A stretch of DNA of 64,000 bases from contig NC_134527.1 of assembly GCF_027942865.1 (NCBI RefSeq), positions 7,914,976 through 7,978,975 of the forward strand, written 5' to 3'. Each line of letters opens with the position of its first letter. The first letter of the stretch is position 1. Below are positions 46,801-54,149 of this stretch, piece by piece. Under the pieces are notes generated by a model. The model did not search any database. It was not told the DNA's origin and was given only the letters and a program-made list of their open reading frames with translations. Both the position numbers and the translations under genes were made by a program. Source of the stretch: Odontesthes bonariensis. Taxonomy: Eukaryota > Chordata > Actinopteri > Atheriniformes > Atherinopsidae.

Positions 46801-48237
46801 TGTGGCTGTTCGCGGATTAGCCATAACCCCCAAGTGGTGACTAGTAACGGGATGGAGATTTTGGATGAAGAGCGTTTTGAAATTTATATCTTCCTCCATT
46901 CCCTTGTCGTTGCGTGAGCCAAAATAAGCTTTGAGGAGACGGTAATAGTACTGCTGAGGCAGCTCACTACGTCCCTGTTTAACCATCATGGCGGTACTTA
47001 GACCAGACTGAGACAGCTCATCTGAAAATTCCCTCTCCATCGTTTGACAGAGAAGTGCATAATCATTTTGGATGTAATCAAGCTGACGTTCGATGAATCT
47101 ACTTACTTCACGGCTGGACGTGATTTTAATCAAGTAGATTTTGTCCGTAATGGATGCGTTTGGAAATCGACGCAAATAGAAGTCAATATCATTTAAGTAA
47201 GCTCGGGTGTCGTGCGGCCCCCCAGGAGTGGGTTCGAACCTTGGCACGTTGCGAGCGATTTTGTCTAATTCTCGGTCAGAAGGTCCCAACGGTGTGTGGT
47301 TTCCCAGAGCAAGGACCGACTGATCCAGTCTGGTTGGTTCTGGGGACTCACCGTGGGCTCTGAAAGGATTTGGGGTAGCTGGCCCTGTTGGGGGAAAGAA
47401 CGACTCCCCCTGGGCTCCCTTATAGCTAAAACGGCCTTCCTTTTCTGGTTGAGAGGTATCATGCATTTTCAGTTTGCGTTCAGCCTCCAAGGACTGACGT
47501 AAATCTCTTTTTGCATTTATCAACTCTCCTGTTAGGCGTTCGTTTTGCTGATACGCTTCATTGATTTTGTCTTTAGCTTCGCCGAGGTGTTCCTGCAAAA
47601 GCTGTATCTGTTTTTGTTTAGCACTGAGATGCGTCTCATAGGATGCGACTTCAGTGTTCAAATCCTGCACTGTCTGCAGGGCATCGTGGAGAGGTTGTTG
47701 CGAGTCCTTATGGGCTTTATCAACCTCTTCCAGTTTAGCTTGGTTAGCCAGCAACTCTTGTTGGCACTGCTGGAGCGATTCCCCAAGCTCCCCGTTTATC
47801 CCTTTTAGTTGATTCATATCTCTGTCTGATTGTTCAACCTGGGTTGTTAATTTCTCTATTTGGTCAGCAGCCTGGCTTGCTGTCCTTTCAGAGACTTCTA
47901 ATTTATGTTGGAGGAATTTCTTTTCCTCCTGTAATTGCGTTATCGTTTGCGACCGAGTTTTGAGTTTTTCAGCGGCTTGCTCCACCACCTTATGTGCATG
48001 TTTGAATCGCGCGGAGAAGACGACAGCTAAGCTCCCCAATAACTTTGTTAAAGTTTTGTCTTTGGGCGTCTTCGCTTCCACTCCTGCAATAAGTTCTGAC
48101 ACTATTGCCCCGAGCTCGTTGGGGTCAGTGCCTGTTATTTTGTTGACATAACCTGGAATTAGCTCTTCAGTCAAATCCATCAGGGTGTTTTCCATTGCTT
48201 CGAATGGATCGTCCTGACTGGACGTGTCAGAAGTCAT
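40849..48237 (-). CDS. gag-pol: Retroviral Gag-Pol polyprotein in a single frame
   Basis: 2,462 codons with no stop or frameshift between gag and pol. Gag: long coiled coil at about residues 75-265, a capsid-like helical region at about 330-510, then a basic Arg/His/Ser-rich tail without Cys-His zinc knuckles. Protease: LLDTAADIT at about 787 and LLVGKDLLNRF. A second retropepsin-like unit at about 985-1075 (VGGDILVRLG) lacks the catalytic Asp. A beta-rich linker at about 1115-1230 follows. Reverse transcriptase at about 1357-1620, with YVDD near 1505. Degenerate RNase H (tether) at about 1645-1760. Second RNase H at about 1808-1935 with D, E, D, D (AYVDG, YAEV, CTDS, LTDSLAK). Integrase: HHCC finger at about 2090-2130, D near 2160, D near 2222 and E 36 residues later, then a GPY/F-like WTGPHLI near 2405. 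Confidence 0.9.
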   Translation of the reverse strand: MTSDTSSQDDPFEAMENTLMDLTEELIPGYVNKITGTDPNELGAIVSELIAGVEAKTPKDKTLTKLLGSLAVVFSARFKHAHKVVEQAAEKLKTRSQTITQLQEEKKFLQHKLEVSERTASQAADQIEKLTTQVEQSDRDMNQLKGINGELGESLQQCQQELLANQAKLEEVDKAHKDSQQPLHDALQTVQDLNTEVASYETHLSAKQKQIQLLQEHLGEAKDKINEAYQQNERLTGELINAKRDLRQSLEAERKLKMHDTSQPEKEGRFSYKGAQGESFFPPTGPATPNPFRAHGESPEPTRLDQSVLALGNHTPLGPSDRELDKIARNVPRFEPTPGGPHDTRAYLNDIDFYLRRFPNASITDKIYLIKITSSREVSRFIERQLDYIQNDYALLCQTMEREFSDELSQSGLSTAMMVKQGRSELPQQYYYRLLKAYFGSRNDKGMEEDINFKTLFIQNLHPVTSHHLGVMANPRTATIVQLREWATLGFQKHRQAKQPEHNTVLTLNAEHPPMELEGAQRGKAPGHDTRPQRSSESHKTSQTQPSHPRDGYSKPHWPSKERSYSRAEHNEPPFNPHRGKFFPNRFPKYPARENQGDYKNRPRDTHPRTEWSKLSQQESNDSHKRSNKDSPGMRSEKEKEAFGLSQDEIDNIKRLLQEMKEKKVNKKSDLLSITTVTQNLALPADSLSQPERVAEPTPESELDPQQAQTESQTPVNSTEEEAKDPLPPSAVLVVQLDQKEISSDQDASLIQVEPPVHQFLCNLSEKGVARKFYISLTLEDVLRHEALLDTAADITLMSLSLFNRLRKAANHGNKELKLQPCSLEVRPYASNNTTLSAVSLIQLSIGPMTLIHPVYVSSLESIPLLVGKDLLNRFEPLLDFKRLKVWAQVREPLTITFPYNEDFSCYVLESEKHNSVQQITSLEPSETVTHDEVVHSSPAAQADPDNLVTQLATQRDTFLCALQPSATQDEYCPQVLGGLELQKSQIDDVIIALWADKSAISKDLYESLARENANLRMVKKTFRFPLDPTPTTTLTAMGVCALTLKWNNRMLIHTFLVIPDLPHSVYVGGDILVRLGVQIDTVNNILWSLTTVRDSSYLPDADNLKSGQTIPEVCQVANFQHATIPARTANVPLRICMQPGQSLNHSQALFQPSPLFFELGLSLEATPLLGLNSRTTFLLINNIGEEAILIPKGTPLGWLISTDFHDFELGIPILGQIPTPLFPKHQTTHVVYTKPSRAIALFSVVTLDQNSVSRIDLSHDEQMTLHTVDVLAVTSTPDSPDAQEKVTTGPSPNVADRIEEVVTQANALVNDEERDKLRQTLLKYQDFFSLDSSDCGLTTIHSMRIPTPPDAPPTFVRQYKIPLASQEPIQEIIDDLLKNGIIRPCNSTYSAPLWPVVKPNGKWRLTIDYRKLNQQVPLSRWPMTQLEQELPRVKNAKYFSTLDVASGFWTIPVHAEDQHKLAFTFANRQYTFTRCPFGYANSPAEFNIFLNKACPDAGERGNLIYVDDILLRSPNLDAHIQEIDHVLGQLTTAGAKISLSKCQWCKTKVDYVGLLVGPSGVEPQVNRIQGISNIKVPSNVSELRSFLGVCNYSRQFIESYADIAKPLTELLKKDTPFIWAEPQQKAMSTLKEKLCTAPCLNYPNCDKPFHLEVGFSTHCLSAGLYQKYDQDKRVVAYASKTLAIPELKYSDCEKALLATVWAVKHFSNYLGGQKVIVETQHQPTTFLNSQRIRDGVVTNARVASWLMALQSFDLEVRYAQNKKSPLGTDLAACQNCTADTPPLCAITDKPSPVTNPHHHYYDENVCKNMTTAYVDGCSFHHDTVTRAGAGVVWLQNNPYEPQSFQLGSQSSQYAEVAGVLITVQLAAEKGVKDLLICTDSNYARLSFSCHLATWKRNGFLTSSRKPVKNKELFLACNHAIESNNMQIYWKKVRGHSRVPGQDKELNDLTDSLAKQGAMHGIPWSLDPSWLTAATADSSEPQVCVVTRSKTNPPAQTSNDGSVSVEPAFTDTDLVTLQSLDPAINKMVLFVSDGSNTPSESDLNNIPDLRKLFATRSALRLVKGVLVHVSDALSSPAFVVPRNQRGVMLVHAHDLPAAGHKGVKATYSALKQVAYWPKMRKDVADYIKGCLVCCQFQPTNPIHRAPLQRRGISFPWSDLQIDWVGPLTKSTRGNKYFLTVTCAFTKWVECLPAANDTAETTAYLLMNHVFSRFGLPSRVNSDRGTHFTAEVMQQLWQALGVKANFHISYHPRASGQVERANRTVVNILKKYVASNQRDWDVKLPLVLMAIRATPHEATGISPFEMMTGRQMTMPLHLLYQPGEASVATAYTTHQYMKDLSRHLQVTFAFAQKHLEKSVEGRKSYYDQKASQEELQVGDKVWYYNFTKTGEQTSHKVGKLAKKFLPRWTGPHLITEKLSPVVYQIKISQGQKEAKSKWVHRNQIRPHKSFRGPAEDNQVSANP

Positions 48238-48370
48238 GTTGATTTGTCGAGAAAAGTTTTGTTAATCTATTTGTTTAGGCGTAACCGTGGTAAGCAGTTA
48301 GGCAAGTTATAGACTAAGTTTAGCGTGTCTGGAAGAAGGGAAGGAAAGTAAGAAAAAGAAAAGGAAAAAA

Positions 48371-48408
<38 letters not shown>

Positions 48409-49991
48409 TCTTTCAATTTAAAATTAATAAAATAAAAAAAAATAAAATAATTAAAAATTAAAATTAAAATTAATGATCAAAAAAAAAATGTTTTAAAAGT
48501 TTATCGCTTAAAATTATTTAATTCCAAATTGCTTTTGAAATTAAACTTAGAACAAAATTAAATAACAACAAGATGGAAATAATCAAACAAAAGAAAATTC
48601 AGAAAGAAGTATTCCTTAATAAAATTTATCTTACTTGATTAAGCCGAATTATTGATAAGTTCTTTCCTTCTTCCAAGTGTCGTTCCTTTTCTAATGATGT
48701 TAATTTTGGGGTTGCTGATTGGGGTGTCGCAATTTAGGAGTTGTGGATATAATCCACCGTTTTAGGTTGACTCTCTTTTAACCTTAAAAATCAGTTACTG
48801 TTGAGTTTTCTGATTTTAAATTTCCTATTTATTTAAGAATCGTTTTTCTCTTAAACCCTTAAACAAGTTATGCAAACAGTCATTGTTAGTACAGGAATTA
48901 GTTGTGAACCACGTGATTGCTTTTCAATTCAATCACTTCACCACAAGTTACAATGGCGCTGGTCAGATTTGTTAGTCAAACACCATTTCCCAGAATTCCT
49001 TCACTTTGTTGTAATTAACCAAGTTACCAGCAGATGACGCTAAGGCTCGTTCTTGTGTTATGTGCAGCGGGCTTCCAGGGGAAGAGTGAGAAAGTGCTGA
49101 CGTCAGATGTTGACGACTTTGGCACCTCCCACTCAGGAAGTGTCCGTGCTGTGTGGCTCTCAGCCCACAGCAAATTTTTAGCTTAGCAGACTCACGCCAA
49201 GCTTTTAAACAACATTCATGTCACAAGCAAAGAGAAACACGGCGGTTTCTAACACAGCTTTTATCAACAGCTTTGCAGAAGAGGCAGCATTTGCGAGACG
49301 TGGCAGTCTCCAACTTTCCACCTTAAGCTTTTAAGGGCTTCCAACACGTCAGCGCTCCTGCCGACGTGCTGACTCAATTGGGCTCGTGCTTCTACGAACA
49401 CCGAGTTAAAACAGACTTGCCTTTAGGCACTTCAACTCTTCAAAATTGACTATAACTACCCTCTCTTCGGGAAGTGATAATACACACGCCGTATAGACGT
49501 TACTTTCACCGGCCACGGGAGGTTTCGCCTTAGGCCTGTCAAATCTCCTGGCTGTTTGTAAACAAACCAGCTGCTGGCTATGTAGCTACACTAGCTTCAG
49601 CACGGAGTCCTGAGTTCAGCAGATGATCACCGGAATCTCGCGGATAATTATCTCTGTTCCTCAGAGTGGTTATATCAATGTTGGATACTCGCAACCATTA
49701 ATCCCCACTTGGCCAGATATTATTGAGCGTTTTTTTAACACGCTCTTGCATGCAAAATTACTTCAGGAGGAAGCACACTCAGGCAGCGCTGACGTGTTCC
49801 GTTTCTGTGTTTTTGTAATACTTTCTTACTACAAAAACAATTCAAACAACAAGTTTATGCGTCCATAAAGTTTGTTATTCGGCTCTATATCTTTGCTTTC
49901 GTTAACTCTTAACTGCAGGAAACAAACAGTTTGTAGAACAATGCTCACACACACAGGCAGTTTTGCTAAGCGCGGCTACTTCACAAATCGC
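48238..49991 (-). other. Proviral leader (5' untranslated region)
   Basis: Unusually long leader of about 1.75 kb between primer-binding site and gag. On the plus strand it includes a run of 30 A (48,376-48,405) followed by about 150 bp of almost pure A/T. The part near the LTR is of ordinary composition. No long minus-strand frame is present. It should contain the packaging signal and major splice donor, which I could not place. Confidence 0.6.
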
Positions 49992-50009
49992 CTCGCACTG
50001 ACGGCACCA
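49992..50009 (-). other. Primer-binding site, tRNA-His-like
   Basis: Seven bases inside the 5' LTR, the minus strand reads TGGTGCCGT, then CAGTGCGAG. TGG pairs with the CCA end of a tRNA, and the first nine bases agree with the histidine primer site as I remember it. The following nine do not agree well, so the primer may be another fish tRNA. Confidence 0.6.
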
Positions 50010-50016
50010 AAATATA

Positions 50017-51948
50017 TGTAGCGTTGACACGTTATTAATTAATATTTACCTCGAAAATAGTAGGGCACCACCTCTTTTATTTTAATTTGTTACGTTACAG
50101 TCCAAAGAGGAAGACTGTTTAAAATCTTGCAATCCTAGTATGTTATTTTAAGAATCAGTCTCATTCTGAGTCGTGCGTCCTATTTGGATTGGTAACCGGC
50201 TTTAGTAACTGTCTGTGACACTCTTAAGTGGCTTAACATAAACATTTATTCAACATTGCACAGGTATATAGGGGTATAAACAATTGATAAAGAGACAGAA
50301 ATTAGAATTATTGGGGAAACCAAAAAAAAGGGTAATAGGGAAGAAAGGAGCAGGCCATTAACAGGGTTACCTATCAAAAATGTGACTAAATCTGGTTCAT
50401 AACACGGATATTGTGCCAACAGTCTTCTGCCCGCGTAGGTCTGTTCATTCGTCGCTTCCAGAGAAAGTTTTCACTTTATCCACGGTTTCAAAAGATCTCA
50501 AACCAGCACCTTACTTTGTCGTAGAGTATCGTGGTTATTACAAGGTGAGCGTCAGTCCTTGGAGACCACGTTTCCTTGGTTACCAGCGGCTGGGCGTCGT
50601 TGTTGGAGACCACGTTTCCTTGGTTACCAGCGGCTGGGCGTCGTTGTTGGAGACCACGTTTCCTTGGTGACCGGCTGGGTGACGTTTAGTCGGCTGTTCT
50701 TCTTGGGCCGGGCGGTGTGATTTAGCAAACACTCGCGTGTATCGGACCAGACTTTATAAAAAAAAAGGAAGTCTAAAAAAAATGGGAATTAATAGTTACG
50801 GAGTAAAATAGAGAGAGGACAGAAGACTTGAGCTAAGAGCAAGCGATAAGACAAGAGAGAGGTCAAAAATTGTAAGCATAAGCTTAGGGGACAAAGGGAG
50901 TGGTCAAGGCTTGGAGGACCACAGGGAGGTCCCAGAGTTGCGGATTTTGAGAGTAAGCAGTAAGAGCGAGCTAAGAGGGGGAAGATGGTAGATATGAGAG
51001 GGAGAATCTCTGGTGCGCTCGGGTTTTAAACTCGAGGTCACATGTCAGCTTTCGTCCAATCAGAGTTCAGCTGGCTTTTGACCCAAGGGAAAAAGGGGGG
51101 TTGACCATGCTGAATTCATGAGACAAAAAGGGGGGATTCTGCTCCTTTCTTATACCGTATTTAACCCATATGACAGTGATTTTAGACAATATAGTGTTCT
51201 TAACAGACAATAATGTCACATAAAAGCAGGCATAAACACAAATATGAGCATGAAACACTTATTAGCATACAATACTTCATATTATCATGACAAAAATGGT
51301 AATGACAACTTTGCTTGCTGTTAATTTAGAATGATCTGCAGCTGTTTGAGTAATACCTGTGGAATTAAACCCTATTAGGTTATGCATTGCACATAATGAG
51401 AACATTAAACATCCGTAGTTGAAATTGTCCATGGTTGTTTAGGCTGACATATTGAAAAGTGTCCGTTATCCATGTCCTTTGGGGGGCACTGTGGCTCCAC
51501 GAGAGGGATCCCTTTTAAATCCAATTTTCATAATTTGCTAATTGAAGAAGGTACAAGAATGGCGAATGTTTCAAAATGATCTGTAGGTTTGTCCAGTAAT
51601 GATTTTCACACTTTCAGTCTACGGAAAGCGAGGTTTATAGTGGAATTTTCACTCTCTGAAAATAGGGAAGTGTGGCATTCCTTCAGGTTGGACCAGCAGG
51701 ACATTTGAGGCTACATCTGCTCTCTTATCAGGAGGTGTCCTACATAATTTATTATTCGTAGCTGGTCTGGGGGAGAGAAGACTCGGAAACAAAGAACCCC
51801 ATTTAGTTGGTCTCACATCTGGCTCCGTTATCTCCTTTGAGCTGATCCGTTGAGAGGGTCGTAAAGAGGGTACGTTTCTTGATGTCAAGAAAGGTTGGAT
51901 CTTTATGTAAACATCTCTGTGCTCTGTCTTTCCTGAGAGCACGCTACA
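50017..51948 (-). repeat. 5' LTR of the provirus
   Basis: 1,932 bp with the same TG...CA ends as the 3' LTR. The TATA-like motif (plus-strand TTTATA, 50,753-50,758) and the 44-bp repeats are conserved. As the promoter-bearing LTR it drives transcription toward lower coordinates through gag-pol and env. It differs from the other LTR by one extra A in the run following the TATA motif, and by nothing else that I noticed. Confidence 0.92.
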
Positions 51949-51952
51949 GCAA

Positions 51953-52365
51953 GTAAAGCAGTAACAAAAAGAGTGAAGACTGGACTCTCTCTAACCTACA
52001 TTCTGTATAGATTTGCTTTCAGTTAATATAAGACCTTCATCTAAGTTATGCACAGGATATAATATTTAAATTGTCATGCAATGAATGAGATGGGAAAAAA
52101 TGGGAATTTGTAGGCTAATGACATCAAGATGAGATAGAGATATGAAAGATATGACTGTGCATTACTTTAAGTTTCTCCGATTTCTCTAAACTTAGTTAGT
52201 TAGATCAAGTTCTGATCAGATAAAGATTGGATTATTTGTTTCAACAATTAATCACGAGACTGTCTTACTGGCTAACAAACATTCTTGTTTGTTACTCATG
52301 ATCCAAACCCATCAAAAACTGCAAAATCAAAAAGAAAGAGGCAAAAATCCAAAATAATTAGAATA
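51953..52365. other. Spacer between provirus and pla2g1b
   Basis: AT-rich, no gene recognised. It contains the region downstream of the pla2g1b polyadenylation signal (plus-strand TTTATT, 52,366-52,371). Confidence 0.5.
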
Positions 52366-52579
52366 TTTATTTGTGAGGAAATGCATTTAATTATCTGCTG
52401 AAACTACAGAGAGTGTGCAAAACGGCTGACATGGACCAGAGCAGATGGGTTCTCAGGAAGATATAAGATAGAGAACAGTGCCCTCTATTGGTAACATATT
52501 TGAAGATCCTACCAATGGATAACTGCCAGTCAGATAACACTATGATAGCACTAAGAGCAGGATACAGGACCACAGGACT

Positions 52580-53339
52580 TTACTGACACTGATCGCTGGG
52601 CAGGTGCTCGTGATCAGGGTTCCAGTGTGATCTGCTGAAACACTCTGCCGCTACCCTGTCGCACTCACAGATGAACATCTCGCATTCGTCATTTTTGCCT
52701 GAAGAGGAGAGAGTACAGAGCGCTAATTTCAGTCGATGACTACCAAAAGGCAAACAGGCATTCCTAGGAAGAGAATAAAGACAAATCAAAACAGATTCGC
52801 CATTCAATATTTCAGTCCACTCACTTGTACAGGTGACCTTCTTGTTCGCCTTGTCGCAGGTGTAGTCATAAAACTCAGTGTAAGGGTTGTCCAGGATGGG
52901 CCAGCATTCAGAATGCTGCATAGCATCACTGTAACACTGGTCGTGCACTTGGCAGCACCTGCAGGTCAAAAGATCAGACATGACGACTTTTGAAACACAG
53001 TCGAGTGGCTTGAATGTAGCGTGAGAATGAAGCGTCTGAATCGTGACCTATCCAGGTCGTCGACGGGTGTGCCAGAGCCTCCATATCCACAGTAGCAGCC
53101 ATAGTCGGCATAGTCAAGAGCGGGCCAGCTGTCGGGCATCAGACACAGCATCATGTTCCTGAACTGGTTGAGTGCCTTGTAGTCCAAAGAGTGGGCTGCC
53201 GCAAACAAGAGGACACAATCATGATTCGGACTGCACAAGTGTCGGTCTGCTCAAAGCAATGTGCCTGAGTTTTCATTGAGATGAACTCACCCGCAGCGAG
53301 ACCTACTGCCAAGAGAAAGACGGTCTGTAAGGCGTTCAT
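52580..53339 (-). CDS. pla2g1b: Phospholipase A2 group IB (pancreatic type)
   Basis: Secreted digestive enzyme that removes the sn-2 fatty acid of phospholipids with calcium. Exons in order: 53291-53339, 53048-53195, 52825-52958, 52580-52698, all with GT/AG borders, giving 149 residues. Residues 1-16 are a signal peptide. A short propeptide ends at Lys23 before ALNQFR, the expected trypsin-activated start of the mature enzyme. The calcium loop is [11 protein letters not shown] (48-58). The active-site CCQVHDQCY has His71 and Asp72, and the second catalytic Asp is in CECDR (124). The many cysteines fit the family's disulfides. The [10 protein letters not shown] stretch is of group IB type. A TATA box lies 53 bases upstream of the ATG, and a polyadenylation signal lies about 210 bases after the stop. 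Confidence 0.93.
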
Positions 53340-53391
53340 CTTGTAAGCCTGAAGATCTGTCGCAGAGTGGCTCTCACTCTGAGACCAGGCC

Positions 53392-53399
53392 TTTTTATA
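53392..53399 (-). promoter_or_regulatory. pla2g1b: pla2g1b TATA box
   Basis: TATAAAAA on the minus strand, preceded by CCTGACG. A start about 25-30 bases downstream would leave a 5' untranslated region of only about 25 bases, usual for strongly expressed pancreatic enzyme genes. Confidence 0.75.
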
Positions 53400-54149
53400 C
53401 GTCAGGTATGGGACCTTGCATCAGCTGTTCATACAACATAAGGTCACACGAACTCTGACATGAGACACAAAACAGCATGTGCGAAAACTGATAATTATTC
53501 TCACACCCTGCAAGCTCTGAACTCTGTTATGTGTCATTAAAAAATGACTCTATCTAGATTTGGGAAATAATAGTAAATACCTTTGGTTCGTACTGGTAAC
53601 AATGACATTGTCAATGCAAATGAAGAATTAGCTTCTTTTTTTGTATTTTCATGACTTTTAATTGTAGAATATCTCCTAGTCTGGAGGTTTTCATTTTAAT
53701 TTTGCAGTTTGAGCATGGACAAAGGGACAAGTGACAGTAGCCTAACCCTAACCAAGTAATGTTACTAAAAACAATCTGGTCAAATGTAGGACCAATGCTT
53801 TTTTTTAAAAAATCATGAGAAATGCAAAAAAATGTTCCCCTTGGATTTGCTTGTAACTGGGTATTTTCTTCTGAATTGGATTTTGCCGTAAGATTTCTCA
53901 CATCTTTTATTATTTATCATAAAAGTATTGAGGAACAATCTGCCTTCGGTTGAAGTATGTCCCCTCAGAAATATATGCAAAGCTCAACAGTCACATTCAG
54001 ACTACGAAGCTCTTCTCAGGGCTGTGAGTTTAAATAAAATAGGTATATATATATTGCCGTGGGATAATTATTGTGATGTAAGGCAATGTACGCATTTGTA
54101 TTATGAGAAAGAAAGAAACAAACAACACAGTTGCATTTGTAACTTCATC
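53400..54149. other. Spacer between pla2g1b promoter and prkab1 3' end
   Basis: No gene recognised. It contains upstream regulatory sequence of pla2g1b and the region downstream of the prkab1 polyadenylation signal; no specific sites could be assigned. Confidence 0.45.

Larger units (their letters stand above)
36474..51952 (-). mobile_element. Complete endogenous retrovirus with F-type Env (lokiretrovirus-like)
   Basis: Provirus of 15,471 bp (36,478-51,948) flanked by a GCAA duplication (36474-36477 and 51949-51952). Order on the minus strand: 5' LTR, primer-binding site, 1.78-kb leader, a gag-pol frame of 2,462 codons, env of 605 codons, polypurine tract, 3' LTR. LTRs begin TGTAGCG and end CGCTACA. 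Neither large frame is broken. A degenerate RNase H tether followed by a second RNase H marks it as retrovirus-like rather than an ordinary Ty3/gypsy element. The Env layout resembles class I fusion proteins of paramyxovirus type, which I recall as the defining oddity of lokiretroviruses of fishes and amphibians. That lineage name is inference and needs a tree. Confidence 0.85.

Noticed and set aside
41001-47808. Many 60-100 codon frames on the plus strand and in shifted minus frames
   Set aside because: They are shadows of the 2,462-codon gag-pol frame, without family resemblance.
40849-48237. A giant host gene on the minus strand
   Set aside because: Protease, reverse transcriptase, RNase H and integrase motifs between identical LTRs show that it is retroviral gag-pol.
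49623-49868. 81-codon plus-strand frame in the proviral leader
   Set aside because: It is antisense to the provirus, with no recognisable domain and no supporting signals.
53740-53756. CCTAACCCTAACC, telomere-like
   Set aside because: Only about two units, in ordinary intergenic DNA, so it is not a telomeric array. Similar short matches at about 13,710 and 17,940 are likewise too short.
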